This document shows positions 11,901 to 24,400 of a stretch of 64,000 nt of DNA, one piece after another. The DNA lies in NCBI GenBank assembly GCA_003255025.1, contig QANY01003970.1:744001-808000 (forward strand), given 5' to 3'. Within the stretch, counting starts at the first letter, position 1; every line of letters begins with the position of its first letter. This DNA comes from Datisca glomerata (Eukaryota; Streptophyta; Magnoliopsida; Cucurbitales; Datiscaceae). A model generated the notes under the pieces. That model worked only from the letters and a program-made list of their open reading frames with translations, was not told the origin of the DNA and ran no database searches. A program made the position numbers and the translations under genes.

Positions 11901-12275
11901 ACTAAAATAGGGTCTTATGACCCAGTTTCGTTTATAACTGGCCCGATTGAAGCACCCATACGAACCAGTTTAGTCAACCCAGATCGATCTAAATTGGTCC
12001 AGACTAACTCAAACCGAACCAAACTGACCCAGTCTTAAATCGCACCGATCTGGTCTGAATGAGCTTGGTCTGAACCGTTTGGCCAAGTTTAATCTTTCAA
12101 TTTCTAACCAAAAGCATTGTTTTTCAACCTCGCATTGACCTTGCGCATGTTAATTAAATCTATTTTATTTTATGATATTGAAAATGTGTTTGTATTGATT
12201 TATTTCAAAACAATTTAGTGATTATATTTATGGATTTCAGGTCATTAATTGTTTGGTTCATTATTTCGCTTCAGG

Positions 12276-12488
12276 TATGTGAACTTATATTTTAATATGA
12301 CTCATGTGTGATAAATGTATACGCTTACTGTGAGTTAATTTACATCATAATATGACCCATGTATGATAAATGCATACGCTTGGTGTAAGTGAATTTGTAT
12401 CGTAACGTGACTCATGTGTGATAAATGTCTCTGCTTTGTGTAAGGGAATTTACATCATAGTAATGTGACGCATGTGTGATAAATGTAA
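12276..12488 (+). repeat. Four ~58-bp tandem units in the Tekay-like LTR
   Basis: The recurring core is 'tgactcatgtgtgataaatg' followed by 'gctt.gtgtaagtgaattt.catc'. The copies are divergent. Confidence 0.8.
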
Positions 12489-12885
12489 GATGTGTTATTT
12501 TTATCGGCTTTAATTGTCTATAAGCATGTTATGTTCATATATATGTTTATTTAAATTGACTTATATAATGATATGACTCTGATATTATAATTGTATCATG
12601 TATTTATTATCTGTTTGACCATTTTTCAATAATTATTATATTTCATTAACACTTTAGTAATTCTTTATTGTTTAGTTATTAATTTGATTATCATGAGATA
12701 AATATTTGGGCATGACTGATTTTACGTTAGTATGTTATCATGTTTGATTCTGTTACATGTATCAATATACATTATATGATGAATTATTATCATACGTTAG
12801 ATTATGCAAGTTATGAAGTTAATTTAGTCAAGTGGTAATTAGGCAAGATATGAACTTAAGCACGACCCTTAGTTAACAAGAAATC

Positions 12886-13135
12886 ATGAATGTTCATGTT
12901 TTGTTCTGTTATACGAATAGAATGTCATCTATTCATGTTTTCATCACACATAGAGTGTCATTTGTTCATGTTTTGGTCATACATTGGGTGTCATTTGTAA
13001 ATATTTTCCGTTACTCAGGAGGTGCCGTCTGTTCACGTTTTTCATCACATATGAGTGTCATATGTTCTGTCACCCAATGTGTGTCATCTGTTTTGTCACC
13101 CGATGTGTGCTATATGTTTCGTCACCCAATTCGTC
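12886..13135 (+). repeat. Degenerate ~35-45-bp tandem array in the Tekay-like LTR
   Basis: The motif 'gtgtcat.tgttcatgtttt' plus 'catcacacat' or 'gtcacccaatgt' recurs about six to seven times with drift. The 94-aa frame through it is a by-product of the repeat. Confidence 0.7.
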
Positions 13136-13867
13136 ATGATGTGTTTCAGTTAACGAGTGATCAGTTCTGATTAGATTGCTAACTAGTGGATATGCCAAGA
13201 CAAGATATGGATTAATTATTCTGTTTGAGACATGTGTTATCTACGTGTTATGTTAAGCCATGTCATGATCAAGTACGTTACTTTATTTCATTTATGATAT
13301 ATGTCAAGTTCAATTATGTTATGTCATGATTACATTTATGACATGTGGATACATGTTATTATGTTAGTTTGCTTACTGGGTATTTTAAAATACTCATCCC
13401 CCATAGTTGTTTATGATACATATGGTGATGACGAGCAGTATGAGTGAGAGACTGCCATAGCCAGTTGAATTAGAGGAATTTATATTTTCAGTTTATGAAT
13501 TGATTTAAAACTTGGGAAATTTTTTTTTTGTTTAACTCAATAGTTTATTTTACGTTATATTTTTCTATGAATTATGATTTGTGAAAGTTTCATGAATTAT
13601 GGATTTCAAGTTTTGACTTTATTTCAGTTTTTCGAGGTTTTATTAATTATACATTTAAGACACTTTATCGCTTTCACTATTTAATGATTAAAAGTCTAAT
13701 CATGGATAAGTTAATGTTTCCTCTATTTAAGGTCAATGTTTTTCTATGATGGGTAAATTAAGAATTTCAATTTGAGAATTTTCTCAAATAGGGTTTGTTT
13801 CGAATTAGGGATTTGAAAAGTATGAAATTACATATATGTTAAACCCCCCGGGATCAGGGCATTACAG

Positions 13868-13884
13868 TTTAGTATCAAAGTAAT
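13868..13884 (+). other. Primer-binding-site-like sequence (initiator tRNA-Met type)
   Basis: Directly after the LTR end, 'tttagtatcaaagtaa' resembles the common plant primer site TGGTATCAGAGCA, complementary to the 3' end of initiator tRNA-Met. It carries several transitions, as expected in an old methylated copy. Confidence 0.6.
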
Positions 13885-14106
13885 AGTTTTATATTTCCGT
13901 AGACTTTTCTTAGTGTAAAATATGACATGTCACTCACTCGGCTCCTCCATCACCTTACAAGTCAGGTACGCATGATATGTTTGTTTTAATTATTGATTCA
14001 ATATGATGTGCTTTAGTTTTATTATGACATGTTTGTTACGTATATGTTATATTTGTGCAATAAGATTAGGCTTTTGGTAAGTCTTCAATTTTAGTGGGTA
14101 GAAGAG

Positions 14107-14265
14107 TAATAGCCCCCTACGAGAAACAACAATCATGCACCGGTCGATCCTGCTGTGAACCCTCTGGCAACCATGATCAAAATATTTTGAGAATTTTTGG
14201 AGTTGTTGAGACAGATAGCGATGACTCGCCCAGCTCAATTATAGCAATCGCAACAGGCAATACCG
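14107..14265 (+). pseudogene. Gag N-terminal remnant of the Del/Tekay-like element
   Basis: The frame reads 'PPTRNNNHAPVDPAVNPLA' followed by 'MTRPAQL' and 'QSQQAIP', with two internal stops. It resembles the Pro/Arg/Asn-rich start of chromoviral Gag, the capsid protein of the element. Its position downstream of the LTR and primer site supports this. Only about 50 codons remain before the junction with element C. The call rests on a short, low-complexity stretch. Confidence 0.5.
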
Positions 14266-14267
14266 GT

Positions 14268-15370
14268 TAGGTAGTAATATCGGTTGCCACCTACTCATTT
14301 GATAATGTATGGTCCTTCCCAGGTCAATCAGAACTATATCTCCTTTCCGGAATTCCCATTTTCTAACTCTTCTTATAAAGTAAGCTTTTCTTTTCTGATT
14401 GCAGTTAGCCATCCAGATCAGAGCCGCTTCTCTTCTTTCCTCTAACAAATCAAAGTTTTCCTTTAGAAGTTCTTCATTTTGTTGTTCTCTTAATTTTGAC
14501 TTCATAGTTGGGCTCCCAATTTTAACTAGTAGTACCACTTATGTTCCATATGCCAAAGCAAAAGGTGTTTCACTTGTTATTTCTCTGGGGGTTGGTTCTG
14601 TACATTAGCAGTATTGCTGGTAGCTCCTCTACCCACTTTCATTTGGCAGATTCCAACCGTTTCTTCATGTTGTCTAGTATAATCTGATTCGACCTCTCAG
14701 CTTATCCGTTTCCTTGAGGATAATATGGCGTAGAGAACCGATTGGAAATTTTCAGGTTTTCATAGAAGGTCTTCACTATTTTCCCTGTAAACTGAAGCCT
14801 GTTGTTAGAGATAAAATTTTGTGGTATCCCGTATCGATACATTATATTATTTCATAAAAATCATTTTACTTCAATCCACTTGGCAAAGTAATCCGTTGTC
14901 ACTAGTAGAAAACATTTCTGAGCTGGTGCCATGGGCAGTGGTCCAATAATGTCTTATGCCCATTGCATGAATGGCCTCGAGTTTGTCACTGTGTTGAGTT
15001 CTCCATGACCCGTTTTAGCTGCGGGAGCAAATCGTTGACATTTATCACACCTTATTGTATATTGCTTAGCATCTTGATGCATTTTAGGCCAGTGATACCC
15101 TTCATTAAACACTTTGTGAGCTAGAGATCTGCCCTCAGTATGATCTTCGTGGATTTCTACTAAGGCATATTGCGCCTCCTTTTCTCGTAGACACTTCAAA
15201 TATGAGCCTAAAAAATATATTTTATACAACAATACATGGTGCTTTGCTGTTGAAATTTCTTTGCTTGAATCTTATCACTAGGCAGTACCACATCCTTTAA
15301 GTAGCAAATCACGTCATTTTGTTAGCTTGGTTCCTTTTCAACTTCTACATCTGCCACTTCCTTCTGTGGG
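14268..15370 (-). pseudogene. Integrase of gypsy element C (decayed)
   Basis: The N-terminal zinc-binding (HHCC) region lies at 15232-14954: 'IHEDHTEGRSLAHKVF' followed by 'GYHWPKM' and 'RCDKCQRFAP'. The catalytic core is in broken frames at 14950-14600. The C-terminal region at 14538-14239 has 'ENFDLLEERREAALIWMANCNQ' split by drift, then 'KGDIVLIDLGRTIH'. Stops between these parts make it inactive. The sequence is cut off near 14268, before the usual C-terminal end. The family call is secure from the zinc-binding motif and gene order. Confidence 0.8.
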
Positions 15371-15439
15371 GGCTAATATACTTAGTTTTCGAGAAATTCC
15401 ACCGATACATTCCTTTTGCGTGAGAAATTGTAGTGAGGA

Positions 15440-16101
15440 CCCCAAGTTCGCCAAAGCATATGCATGCCCGACTTTCATTCTTCATATTTGAAAGATCTCA
15501 TAGCTTTTCAGTTGACTCAATAACTCTTTTATTCGTTGCAACTAACTGATCATTCTTTCATTGCTTCATAATTACCTCTGATTCCCATAGCAGAGAGACT
15601 CTCGCTATCAAGGCTTTGTACTCTGCTTCGTTATTAGAGGTGTTGAATCAGAATGAAATTGAATGCTCCAATGTTTCTCTCAACGTGGTCTGCTACACCA
15701 CTCCCGCTCCGACTCCCTTATTATTTAAAGCTTCATTAATGTATAGCTTCCAGTTTCCATTTTCTCCTTTGATTTACGATCTGTTGTTAACTTCATCCTT
15801 ATCGCTTGGGAAGTCTGCTAGGAAGTTAGGGACAACTTGCCCCTTAATCGACGTCATTGGTTCATAATGGATTTCATATTGGCTGAGCTTTATTGCCCAC
15901 TTAGCCATTCTCCCGCTGACTTTAGGTGAGTGCAACAGACTTCTAATTGGTGAGTCTATCAACACCTTTATGTTATGCATTTGTACTGAGTTTCAGCTGC
16001 TACTAGGCTCTTGCTCACAAAATACAAGGGCCTTTATTTTTCTTTCTTCCTCTCTGATAAGAACGACGAAGTGACAGTTTTGAAAACAATGGAGAAGTTG
16101 T
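15440..16101 (-). pseudogene. RNase H region(s) of gypsy element C (decayed)
   Basis: From high to low coordinates: 'VLIREEERKIKALVF', typical of the RNase H that follows RT, then 15980-15774 'VLIDSPIRSLLHSPKVSGRMAKWAIKL'-type sequence (interrupted by decay) and 'GQVVPNFLADF'. The frame then leads into a second RNase H-like part near 15640-15560 ('ALIARVSLL'). A second, archaeal-type RNase H is a Tat-lineage hallmark, and element B shows it more clearly. RNase H removes the RNA template during reverse transcription. The region upstream of 16101 was split by the 16102-23017 insertion. Confidence 0.7.
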
Positions 16102-17622
16102 TGTTGGAATTATGTCCATAAAGTAGGGTGTAATAATTATTTATGATTATTTAGTTATTTCTCTAACATTTTGTATTATTGAATGTAATGAATGAATGGA
16201 AGATTTTTCTATTAATTAAATTATGTTTATAATTTATACAAGTCCTGAAACTATTGTCAACGTAAAAAGAGTAAAGAGAGAGGGGTCTTTCAGACAACTC
16301 TTCTGAAATAGTTCATAATGTTATTCGCAATCTTATGATCGACTAGGCAATCGAGTCTGATTATGATTGTTAGATTAAACTAAATGATGCTGGTCTTGAG
16401 ACATGAGAGTGAAGGCTCTAACGGTTGAACTAGACATATTGTAAAGCATGTTGAATAGACCAATAACAAATTACTTTATAGCAAAATCATTTATCTAGAT
16501 CTAAATCTAATTGTTACATCTTAATAGTATTTTCGTAATTACCTTAATCTTGAGGTGAATACGAAACTTGATTTAGTTAGTTACAATCTTCGAATTATCA
16601 GACAATACACCGATTGTTAGGATCGTGATTTAACTATGTTAAAGTTACGTGATTCACAGATATGAAAATTTATGGCGAGATTGTAAATGCAACAATATCA
16701 CCTTATGCCTTATTGATGGACGTGTGAATAAATTAACTTGGTCAAATATTTGATGAAACGGATCATTGAGTAAGACATGATAAATTGTATGAGACAATTC
16801 ACTGTTATATCTTCTTATTTACAATCAATAAAGGAGTTCGAGAAATAATAACTAGAGTGGTAAAATGATAGTTTTACATCCCGCTCTTGTTACTGATATT
16901 CACGAAGGGTAATATGTTAAAATATTCTGTGAACCCTGAAATAAAAGTGTTTATTTGTACCAACAGAAAATGTAACGCGCATGAATCGAGAGCTGATTCG
17001 GCATCGGACCTATAGTGGAGTCGCACGATGTCATGATTAAATAGGTAAAAAATTTATGGAGATAAATTCACCGAGTATTTGAGTCATATACTTTTATTCA
17101 TGTGGGTCCATCTAGTCTCAGGAGTAGCTCATAAGGACATGAATGAAAAATAAAATCAGTTAGACCAAAAATGTGTTTTGGACCAAGGTACACTTGCTGA
17201 ACCCATATATGATGCGTATCCTCACTAATGTAGTGAAAAGCAAAATTAATATTCAAATTAATGAATTTATTATTTTTTAATAATTAGATAATTAGTGAAT
17301 AAAAGAAATTAATTAATTGATAGAAATCAATTTATTTTATCAATTTGGATTGTGCATTTGAATACAATATTGACTTTAAAGAGATGTGTTATTTTCGGCA
17401 ATAGCAAAGTAAATGGGATTATTTTTGGATATTTACAATAGATGGGTGTATGTGTAAATTCTGTAATTATTGTATAAGGGATGATAATAGGGTTGCATCC
17501 ATAACCCTAAGCATAGTGTGTGATTACACTAAGCAGAAAAAAGAAATTTTCTCCCATCCTTAATGGTTACTGCCGGAAACCAAAAGGGAGAAGGCAAAAT
17601 TTGATTTTTCATCTCCAATTAT

Positions 17623-17654
17623 TTTGAGAGCTCATACCCAATTCTTAATCAACA
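17623..17654 (+). repeat. 32-bp direct repeat, left of block copy 1
   Basis: The sequence begins 'tttgagagctcataccca' and ends 'taatcaaca'. It is identical to 22688-22719 on the other side of the block. It is a duplicated target, because the solo-LTR sequence continues without a break if one copy plus the block is removed. Confidence 0.9.
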
Positions 17655-20600
17655 AACGAACGACTCTCTGCAAGTCTTGATCAGAACATAATGGTTAGAT
17701 ATATGTGTGAAGACTGAATATCTTTTCAAGACTTCCATGCAAACGGTCCGCCGTTCTGGAATGGCTGTACAAGAATAGAAACATACAAGTCGTTCTTGGA
17801 ATAGTTGTAGAGGAATAGGTAACTACAAGTTGTTCTTGGAATAGCTGTAGAAGAATTGAGAACTACAAGTCGTTCTTTTAATTGTTGTAGAAGAATAGGA
17901 AACTACAAGACGATGTTAGCAGTCCTTGAACGACATCGAGAATGGTGCTAAAAAGCACCAGTGCCAAGGACCGGTATTCAAGTATATCTGCTTATTTGCT
18001 TAACAAGTAAGCTATTGAAATATTTTAAGGAAATAAAAGTTCTTTCCAAATGATATTTTTTAAGGATATAAAATGCCATAATCCAAATCATTAATAAAAA
18101 ATGAATTTACCATATTTAAATGGAAATGTACAACTGTCATCTCATTTCTGATGGCACAAGTTTTCTTACAGAATATGTTTGTGCTGATATGCAAGTTCTT
18201 TTCAAATGATATTTTAAGGGAATAGAAATTCATAAGCCAAATCATTAGAATTTACCTTATTTATGTGGAAAGGTACTATATTTTAATTAAAGTTGGAATA
18301 AATATAGTTGATGGAAAAAGGAAATGGTATGTAGTACCGTAGTATAAATTGAATGCATATTTTTAGTTGTGATTATGAATTTTCAATGATGTGTTTATCT
18401 GAATGAAAGCAAATATAGTTGGGATCATTTTTTTATTTTTAGTTTGTGCAATGTTATATTGTTATTATTTCTATTTTGATACATTATTATTCAATAAAAT
18501 TGTAGAATATCATGTATGTTCTAAAAAATAAAATTAGGAGTATATAATAGAAACGTGCTCTTAAAGTTCAAAAGAAAAAGTGTTATCAATGAAAGTAAGT
18601 TATTTGTTTCATTTTTTATTTTGAATAAATATTCATTCTTTAATTTGTATTGTAAATTTATTTTTCGTTTGTAGATTTCTTGTAACTATATTTATTTCAT
18701 ATACTTAAATAGGTAGAAATCTACACTGAGCCATATGGATGGAAATGATCGATCAAGAGGTAGTGAGGAGATCTCCACCGCATGAGTACGAGGAGAAGGG
18801 GATTTTCATCACGAGAGGTCACGTTGTTGCGGCTTAATTGACAGCTGAAATATAGAGGAATGAGAGAACTAAAGGGAGTAGATGAAATGAAGAGGGGCCA
18901 CGCCTGGTAAGAAATCTCATAAGTATGAGTGAGATCCTATAGGCATGATAAAACTCTCGAAAACATTGAAGAAAGCTTCCTTTTATTATTTTATTATTAA
19001 ATTGAGGTCTATATAAGGGCTCGTGTAATAGATGAGAAGGGAATAATGAGGGCAATACAACAAAAGTGATACTCAGGAGCATTTACAACACCCTCTTTCA
19101 CTATCTAACCCTTTCATTATTTTTTAATTATTGTCGACCCTATTTGTGTGAGAAAGCTTCCTTTACAATACTAATTATACTAACATCTAAAATATAGCAT
19201 AACTCTTTGTTTAAAAAAATATGGCATAACTAGCTTGATCTTTATATAACTTAACTTGCTAGAACTAATTCAAAGTTATCAATTAAAGTTCACTTAAATC
19301 TTATATATTAATTACTAGTTTTTTTAAAAATTCATTAAATATATGAATGAATTTAAAAGGTTAATGTCTACTTTTATCAATTTATTATAATTTTAAAAAT
19401 AACTAATTATTTAATGTCAAAATTGTATATAAGAAGTGGACAAACGTTTCGAAATGATTCACATTATGATTTTAATTTCTTCACATAATGAGAGAGCGTA
19501 ACCCAAACTTTTCATCTCCTTCTCAAACTTCACATTAGTGTTGTGGTTTTTAAATCATTTAGAAATTACAGTAAATTAGCCCTCGTTTTTAAGAAGAGAT
19601 TGCAAATATGACATTTTATTTTTCAATTTCTCCTAGAGAGATTTTCATAAAGAGACATCCGCAATGGAAAAAAAAAGACGATTTTAAGACCCTCACATTA
19701 CTTTTAATGAAATTTAATATTTTAAAGAAAAAACTAAGCTACCCTTTGTTTTTTGAATTTGTTGACTGTTAGCCCATGGTTCAGGATTATAATCTCACTG
19801 GACTACGCTCCTGCAAATGTTAATTTCAACTCCCAATTGTTAGAACATGATATAGTAGAAATTTTTTGCTTGACTAGAGTTTAATAAGGAATAACTTCAT
19901 CTTTTCTAAACTGAAAAAATGGCAGAATTTTTTTTTTCAAAAATGATCAGAGTAAATAATTAAATACAAAAATATATAGACATAAACGATTTATTTACTT
20001 TATTCTGGTCATTTTAAAAAAAATTGTGACCATTAACAGTTTGAGCTGTCTATTTTTGCAGTTCACCCTAATTTTTTTCATTGAAAATTATAGTAGATGA
20101 CCATCTTTATTAAATAATTAGCAGCAATGACCCTTCGTTTATATACATATAAAAATGACCATATTTAAGTATATACATTTTTATGTATATTGAACTTACT
20201 ATTTTGTCTTTAGTAACTGACTTTTTGTTACAAAAAATAAAAAATAAATAAAAACCTACGCCCATCTTCTTTAACCTCTACCATAGACATTTTTTGAACG
20301 TGTTTTCAACCAAATTTACAGCTCAAAAATTTCAAGATTTTCATATTCAATCTCTTATTCTAGAACATTCAATAGCAAATTAATACTGGAGACTCCAAAT
20401 TGAAGGTCAAAGAAAATTCATATTCAAGTATCGGCTCCAATTTTTTTTTCTCCCCTTGAATCAGTATCTCCTCCGACGACCATCTTCACTGGTAAGCTTC
20501 AGTAAAACCTTTGATTAATAAAGGGAACAAACAATTGATTTTGCATTTTTTAACTGAACTTTGTTATGTGATTCTGTCTCTCTCTCCTTTCTCTTTCTCT

Positions 20601-22690
20601 GTTTCTCTATTTTTTCTATTGTTTCAGAATTAGGTGAGTCTTTTGCTGAAATTTTGCATAAAGAGAGGTATGGTACTATATTCCTCTCTATTTCTTTGTC
20701 TATCTTTCTCACGTATTTGACATTGGCCATGCGATTTTTATTTTTATTTTAATATATAAACTTGTCCTTTTAGTTATGTTTAGGCATGTAAAACTCATAA
20801 TTATAAATTTTGGGCATGAGGATATATTAATCTTATTTTAATATATTAAACTTGTCTTTGTTGCATGTTAAGCTAGACAAGCCTCATAAGTGTCAAATCT
20901 AGTTATCAATTATTCATGTTCTCCATGTGACATATAATTTATCAATGTGAGACTCTTATTCGATGGATGTGATAATTATGAGTGTGTAAATAATGAGTGC
21001 ATCTATATTAAATTAATCAAATATAAAGAGAATCTTTGATGATCCAATTAAAACAATTATGTTGTTTTGAAGTGGAATGTATACAATAACTCTCAAAATT
21101 CATATCTTCTTCTCCCTATATCTATATGTAATAGAAATATTTTATTTTTGCTAAGTGTAAAATTTGTAATTTATAGTATTCTCTATTCCAGGTGAAATTT
21201 AGTTCATATCGTTGTTTTGGTCACAATAGAAAGACGTGCAAGAACCCAAAAAAATTAGCTGCTAGTTCTTCTTATTGAAAAGATTTGTTTTGCCAATTTT
21301 TGTATTGTTCTGTATTATCGAAATATGAGAACTGTCTGCAACATACTCTTACTGTCTCTTTTATTTTGAATAAAAAATATGTCTTGTGAAATACATATTT
21401 ACAAGTCGTAAACATATTTTTAACATGTTAAGTCAAGAGTTGCAGTGTTCTTTGTGCATATTTGTTACTGCATTTGATATTTTTTCCTTGAAATACATAT
21501 ACATATTCATTATTGTCCCGTTTATTTTGAATAACAATGAGTCTTGTTAAATATATGTTTACGACTCGTAAATAAATATTTAACCTGTTGAGTTTGGAGA
21601 TGCAGTGTACTTTGTGCATATTTGTTACTGCCTTTTATATTTTTTTCCTTAAAATTCATATAGATTTTAATAAGTTGTATTTAATTTTGATATTGTCTTC
21701 GCAATTTTTTAACAATAAGCATTTCATTAGTTATATGTCAACAAATTGAAAACATGTTTAAAATTTAGCTGCTATTCTTCTATTGGAAAATGCTTGTTTT
21801 GACAAATTTTGTACCCTTGGAAATAAGTGAACTATCTGCAACGTACTCTTATTGTCTATTTTATAGATCTTACTAAGTTGTAATTGATTTTGATATTGTA
21901 TTCGTATTATTTCAATAATATATATTTGTTAATTATATGTAAGAGAATTGAAAACATATTTTTGACATATTGATTATGGAGTTGTAAAAAAATAATATTG
22001 AATTTACAAGAAAATAATACTGAGTTTACAAGTAATGTATATTATGTTTACAAATATCGTAAACATATTATCAACCATATCTTGCATGTGAAAACTACAA
22101 ACAATATTTGAGAAACTCAAAAAATAAAAATTTATTTCTTAAAAGAAATAATAAACAGAATAGTAATTGAAACTCACAGGTGAATTGTGGTGGGTTTAAA
22201 ACAACTGCACCTTATTGAAATTTAACACAGATTGTAAGATGATACGATTTAAAGGATATTGCACTACCGATGAACATCGAAGTTACTAAACAATAATATT
22301 TGAATCATAAACAAAGTAATATATATATATATTCATAAAAGAGGGGATGAATATTAGTTAAAAGTGATATATTATGTGTTAAAAAAGACTTATCTTATAA
22401 TTATAAAGCTTATTTATGAAAAAAAGTTAGCCCCACATTTTTTAATTTAAAAGTAGAGTACATTTTTCATTTCATTACATGAAAAATTGTAGGGTACATT
22501 GTCATATTGAGCAAAAATTAATGTAGCTATTGATAGTCTTTAATGAACCCACATGATAGTATCTAAGATATCTTATCTTTGAATATTGTACCTATCATGC
22601 ACTTTAGTAAAATTCTATCACACATTTACTATTTTCCATTAGAAAAGAGACACGTGTCCTCACTTTATCTTTATCTTCTCCCCCAACTTT
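17655..22690 (+). repeat. 5.04-kb duplicated block, copy 1 (derived)
   Basis: Near-identical in direct orientation to 32114-37150. Differences seen include a 1-bp indel near 19074, A/G near 19124, A/C near 21668 and a 2-bp (TA)n length change near 22320. The content is AT-rich and non-coding. It holds a 41-bp tandem array (17740-17910) and a partial internal duplication (about 18020-18110 versus 18200-18260). It also holds two related 158-bp spaced segments (21443 and 21600 onwards) and an intron-like CT-rich stretch at 20560-20625. I see no terminal inverted repeats. The small frames inside are not convincing genes. Confidence 0.95.
17740..17910 (+). repeat. 41-bp tandem array in block copy 1
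   Basis: Four units of the pattern 'aactacaagtcgttcttgga' plus 'atagttgtagaggaatagg'. Each contains CTACAA...TTGTAG, so a unit can fold on itself. The same array lies at about 32200-32370 in copy 2. Confidence 0.8.
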
Positions 22691-22719
22691 GAGAGCTCAT
22701 ACCCAATTCTTAATCAACA
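22688..22719 (+). repeat. 32-bp direct repeat, right of block copy 1
   Basis: Identical to 17623-17654. The block's last 'ttt' (22688-22690) is shared with the first three bases of the repeat, a 3-bp microhomology. Confidence 0.9.
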
Positions 22720-23017
22720 TCCGATTGAGATATGCTTCTGAATCCTACGAGTGATTGTTCGTGTGAAGATTGATTCGAGTTCTATGAAGAACGAATAACA
22801 CGAGATAATAAATTGGATTCCACCAAGATAGAAAATCTCCGATACAAGAAATGTATAATATTATTTCTACCTCTTCTAAATACGTCATTCAATATATGCA
22901 TGATCATAAAATGTTTTATATTTAATATACTTAAATGGTTGATGTGAATTTTTTTTCCGCCCATTAACCGTTCGTGCTTCATCGATTTTTCCTCAAATTT
23001 TAAAACTTGATCCAACA

Positions 23018-23790
23018 ATTGTCAAATATTCATTGATTTTATTGTGGGCCTTTTCACACTATTCATTCCAGCCATCGACGGGATTTTTTTCTTAACTTTG
23101 CGAAGAAATGCTTGCATTTTTCCGTTAGCCTCGAAAGGAATCTGCACAGAAACCCAATCTTCTCGTTAAGCCTTGTATCTCCCTATAGTTTTTAGGGGAT
23201 TTCATCTCCAAGATGGCCTTCACTTGATCCGGGCTGACCTCGATTCCCCGTTGTGTGACCAGGTGACCCAAAAACTTTCCCGCTGCTACACCAAACGTAC
23301 ATTTCTCTAGGTTCAGTTTCATGGAACTTTCTCTTAGGATCGAGAAGGCTTCATCAAGGTCCTTGATGTGGTCATCCCGTTTACGACTCTTCACCAACAT
23401 GTCATCCACATAGACTTTCATGGTTTTTCCATTCTGCTCCGAGAAAATCTTATTCACGAGCCTTTGGTAAGTTGCATCTGCACTTTTCAACCTATGGGAC
23501 ATCACTTTATAATAGAAAGTACCATGTTCAGTTATAAATGATATTTTTTTCTGGTCAAGTTGGAACATTTTCACCTGGTTATATCTGAAGAAGGCGTCCA
23601 CGAAACTTAGAAGTTAGTGTCGTGATGTGGCATCTACAATTTGGTCTATTCTTGGCAACCGATATTCATCCTTCAGAAGCTTTATTCAGATTGGTAAAAT
23701 CCATGCAAATTCTCCACTTCCCGTTATTCTTCTTTACCATAACAATGATGGCGAGCCACCTCGGGTAGTTAACCATGAGGATGAAGTCTG
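23018..23790 (-). pseudogene. Reverse transcriptase of gypsy element C (mostly readable)
   Basis: From high to low: 'GKWRICMDFTNLNKA' (near 23725), then a frameshift and '...PRIDQIVDAT'. A long frame at 23601-23125 follows, with 'RYNQVKMFQLDQ', 'ITEHGTFYYKVM', the active site 'VYVDDMLVKS' and the thumb-connector 'FLGHLVTQRGIEVSPDQVKA'. The wording matches Tat-type reverse transcriptases. The catalytic YVDD is intact, but upstream frameshifts and the insertion at 23017 destroy the polyprotein. The RT copies the element RNA into DNA in cytoplasmic particles. Confidence 0.85.
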
Positions 23791-24002
23791 ATTTCAACAG
23801 TTTTTTCACTTATTCTTTTATTGTCATATTCCATTGTGGAGCGAAACTCCTCTTCCATTGTTTTAAAGGCTTGACAGTGAGATTTGTATTCAGGTTATGA
23901 CATATTATTTCTTCAGGGATACCTGTCATTTCTTGTGCCATAGTCCCAAAGATGTCTTTGTTCCCCCACAAGAATTCTGTCAACCTTTCTTTCTCTGTCT
24001 AC

Positions 24003-24400
24003 TCAAGGTGGGCCCCAATGTTGGTTAAACGACTTAGCATGTACGGGAAGGGTAATGATCCCTTCAGAATAACTGACGGCTCCGTTGAAGCCTAATAATG
24101 GTTGTGGTGGTCCTTGTAGTTGCTGATCTCCCATGGACATCTTTTCAAGTGTGGACCAATGCAAAATATTGGTAGCGCTCCCATCATCAATCAATACTTT
24201 CATCAATAAGTAATTTCTGATTTGTATTGAAAGGACTAGGGCGTCGTTGTGACACTCATCATGTTCTAAATCCAAGTCATCAAATATAAACGGGAGATTC
24301 CCGTTGTCATTCGAAGAGCTTCCTCGCTCTCGGTTCTCCTCCAACATTGGCTTCTTACAATATACCTTCCTTTATTTCCTGGTAGTTCCCTCATGTTCAG
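24003..24400 (-). pseudogene. Aspartic protease region of gypsy element C
   Basis: The 24347-24003 frame reads 'HNDALVLSIQIRNYLLMKVLI', then the active-site stretch 'DDGSATNIL', then 'GFNGAVSYSEGIITLPV'. The D-D-G-S motif corresponds to the retropepsin-type D-x-G-S site of plant Tat elements. It would cleave the Gag-Pol polyprotein. It sits between gag and RT as expected. Flanking stops prevent a continuous polyprotein. Confidence 0.75.

Larger units (their letters stand above)
11057..13866 (+). repeat. 5' LTR of the Del/Tekay-like element
   Basis: The ends TGTAATACCCC / GGGCATTACA are complementary. The length (2.8 kb) is in the range of long chromoviral LTRs. A CT-rich stretch (11560-11900) gives long but low-complexity frames that I do not regard as genes. 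Two internal tandem arrays lie at 12276-12488 and 12886-13135. Confidence 0.7.
11057..14265 (+). mobile_element. Del/Tekay-like Ty3/gypsy element: 5' LTR, primer site and gag start only
   Basis: The LTR spans 11057-13866 (2810 bp). It starts TGTAATACCCCGACCC and ends CAGGGCATTACA, the inverted-end pair typical of plant Del/Tekay chromoviruses. A primer-binding-site-like sequence and a gag start follow. The element breaks off at about 14265, where an oppositely oriented Tat element begins. No second LTR is present in the window, so this is a truncated 5' end. Confidence 0.7.
16102..23017. mobile_element. Solo-LTR-like insertion in element C, itself carrying the 5.04-kb block
   Basis: The insertion starts TGTTGGAATTATG at 16102 and ends GATCCAACA at 23017, so the ends are TGTTGG...CCAACA. 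The flanking 5-mers are gttgt (16097-16101) and attgt (23018-23022), a probable 5-bp target duplication with one change. Both flanks are the RT-RNase H connector of element C. Without the block and its duplicated target the insertion is about 1.85 kb with no coding capacity, which fits a solo LTR. The orientation and superfamily are not determined. Confidence 0.55.

Noticed and set aside
11219..12038. Long + strand frames (up to 228 codons) rich in Ser, Leu and Phe
   Set aside because: They fall inside the Tekay-like LTR in a CT-rich stretch. Composition alone keeps the frames open in all three phases, and no domain or splice context is seen.
18060..21619. Small frames of 60-90 codons inside the 5.04-kb blocks
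   Set aside because: AT-rich, no domains, not supported by splice structure. They are duplicated in copy 2 only because the whole block is.
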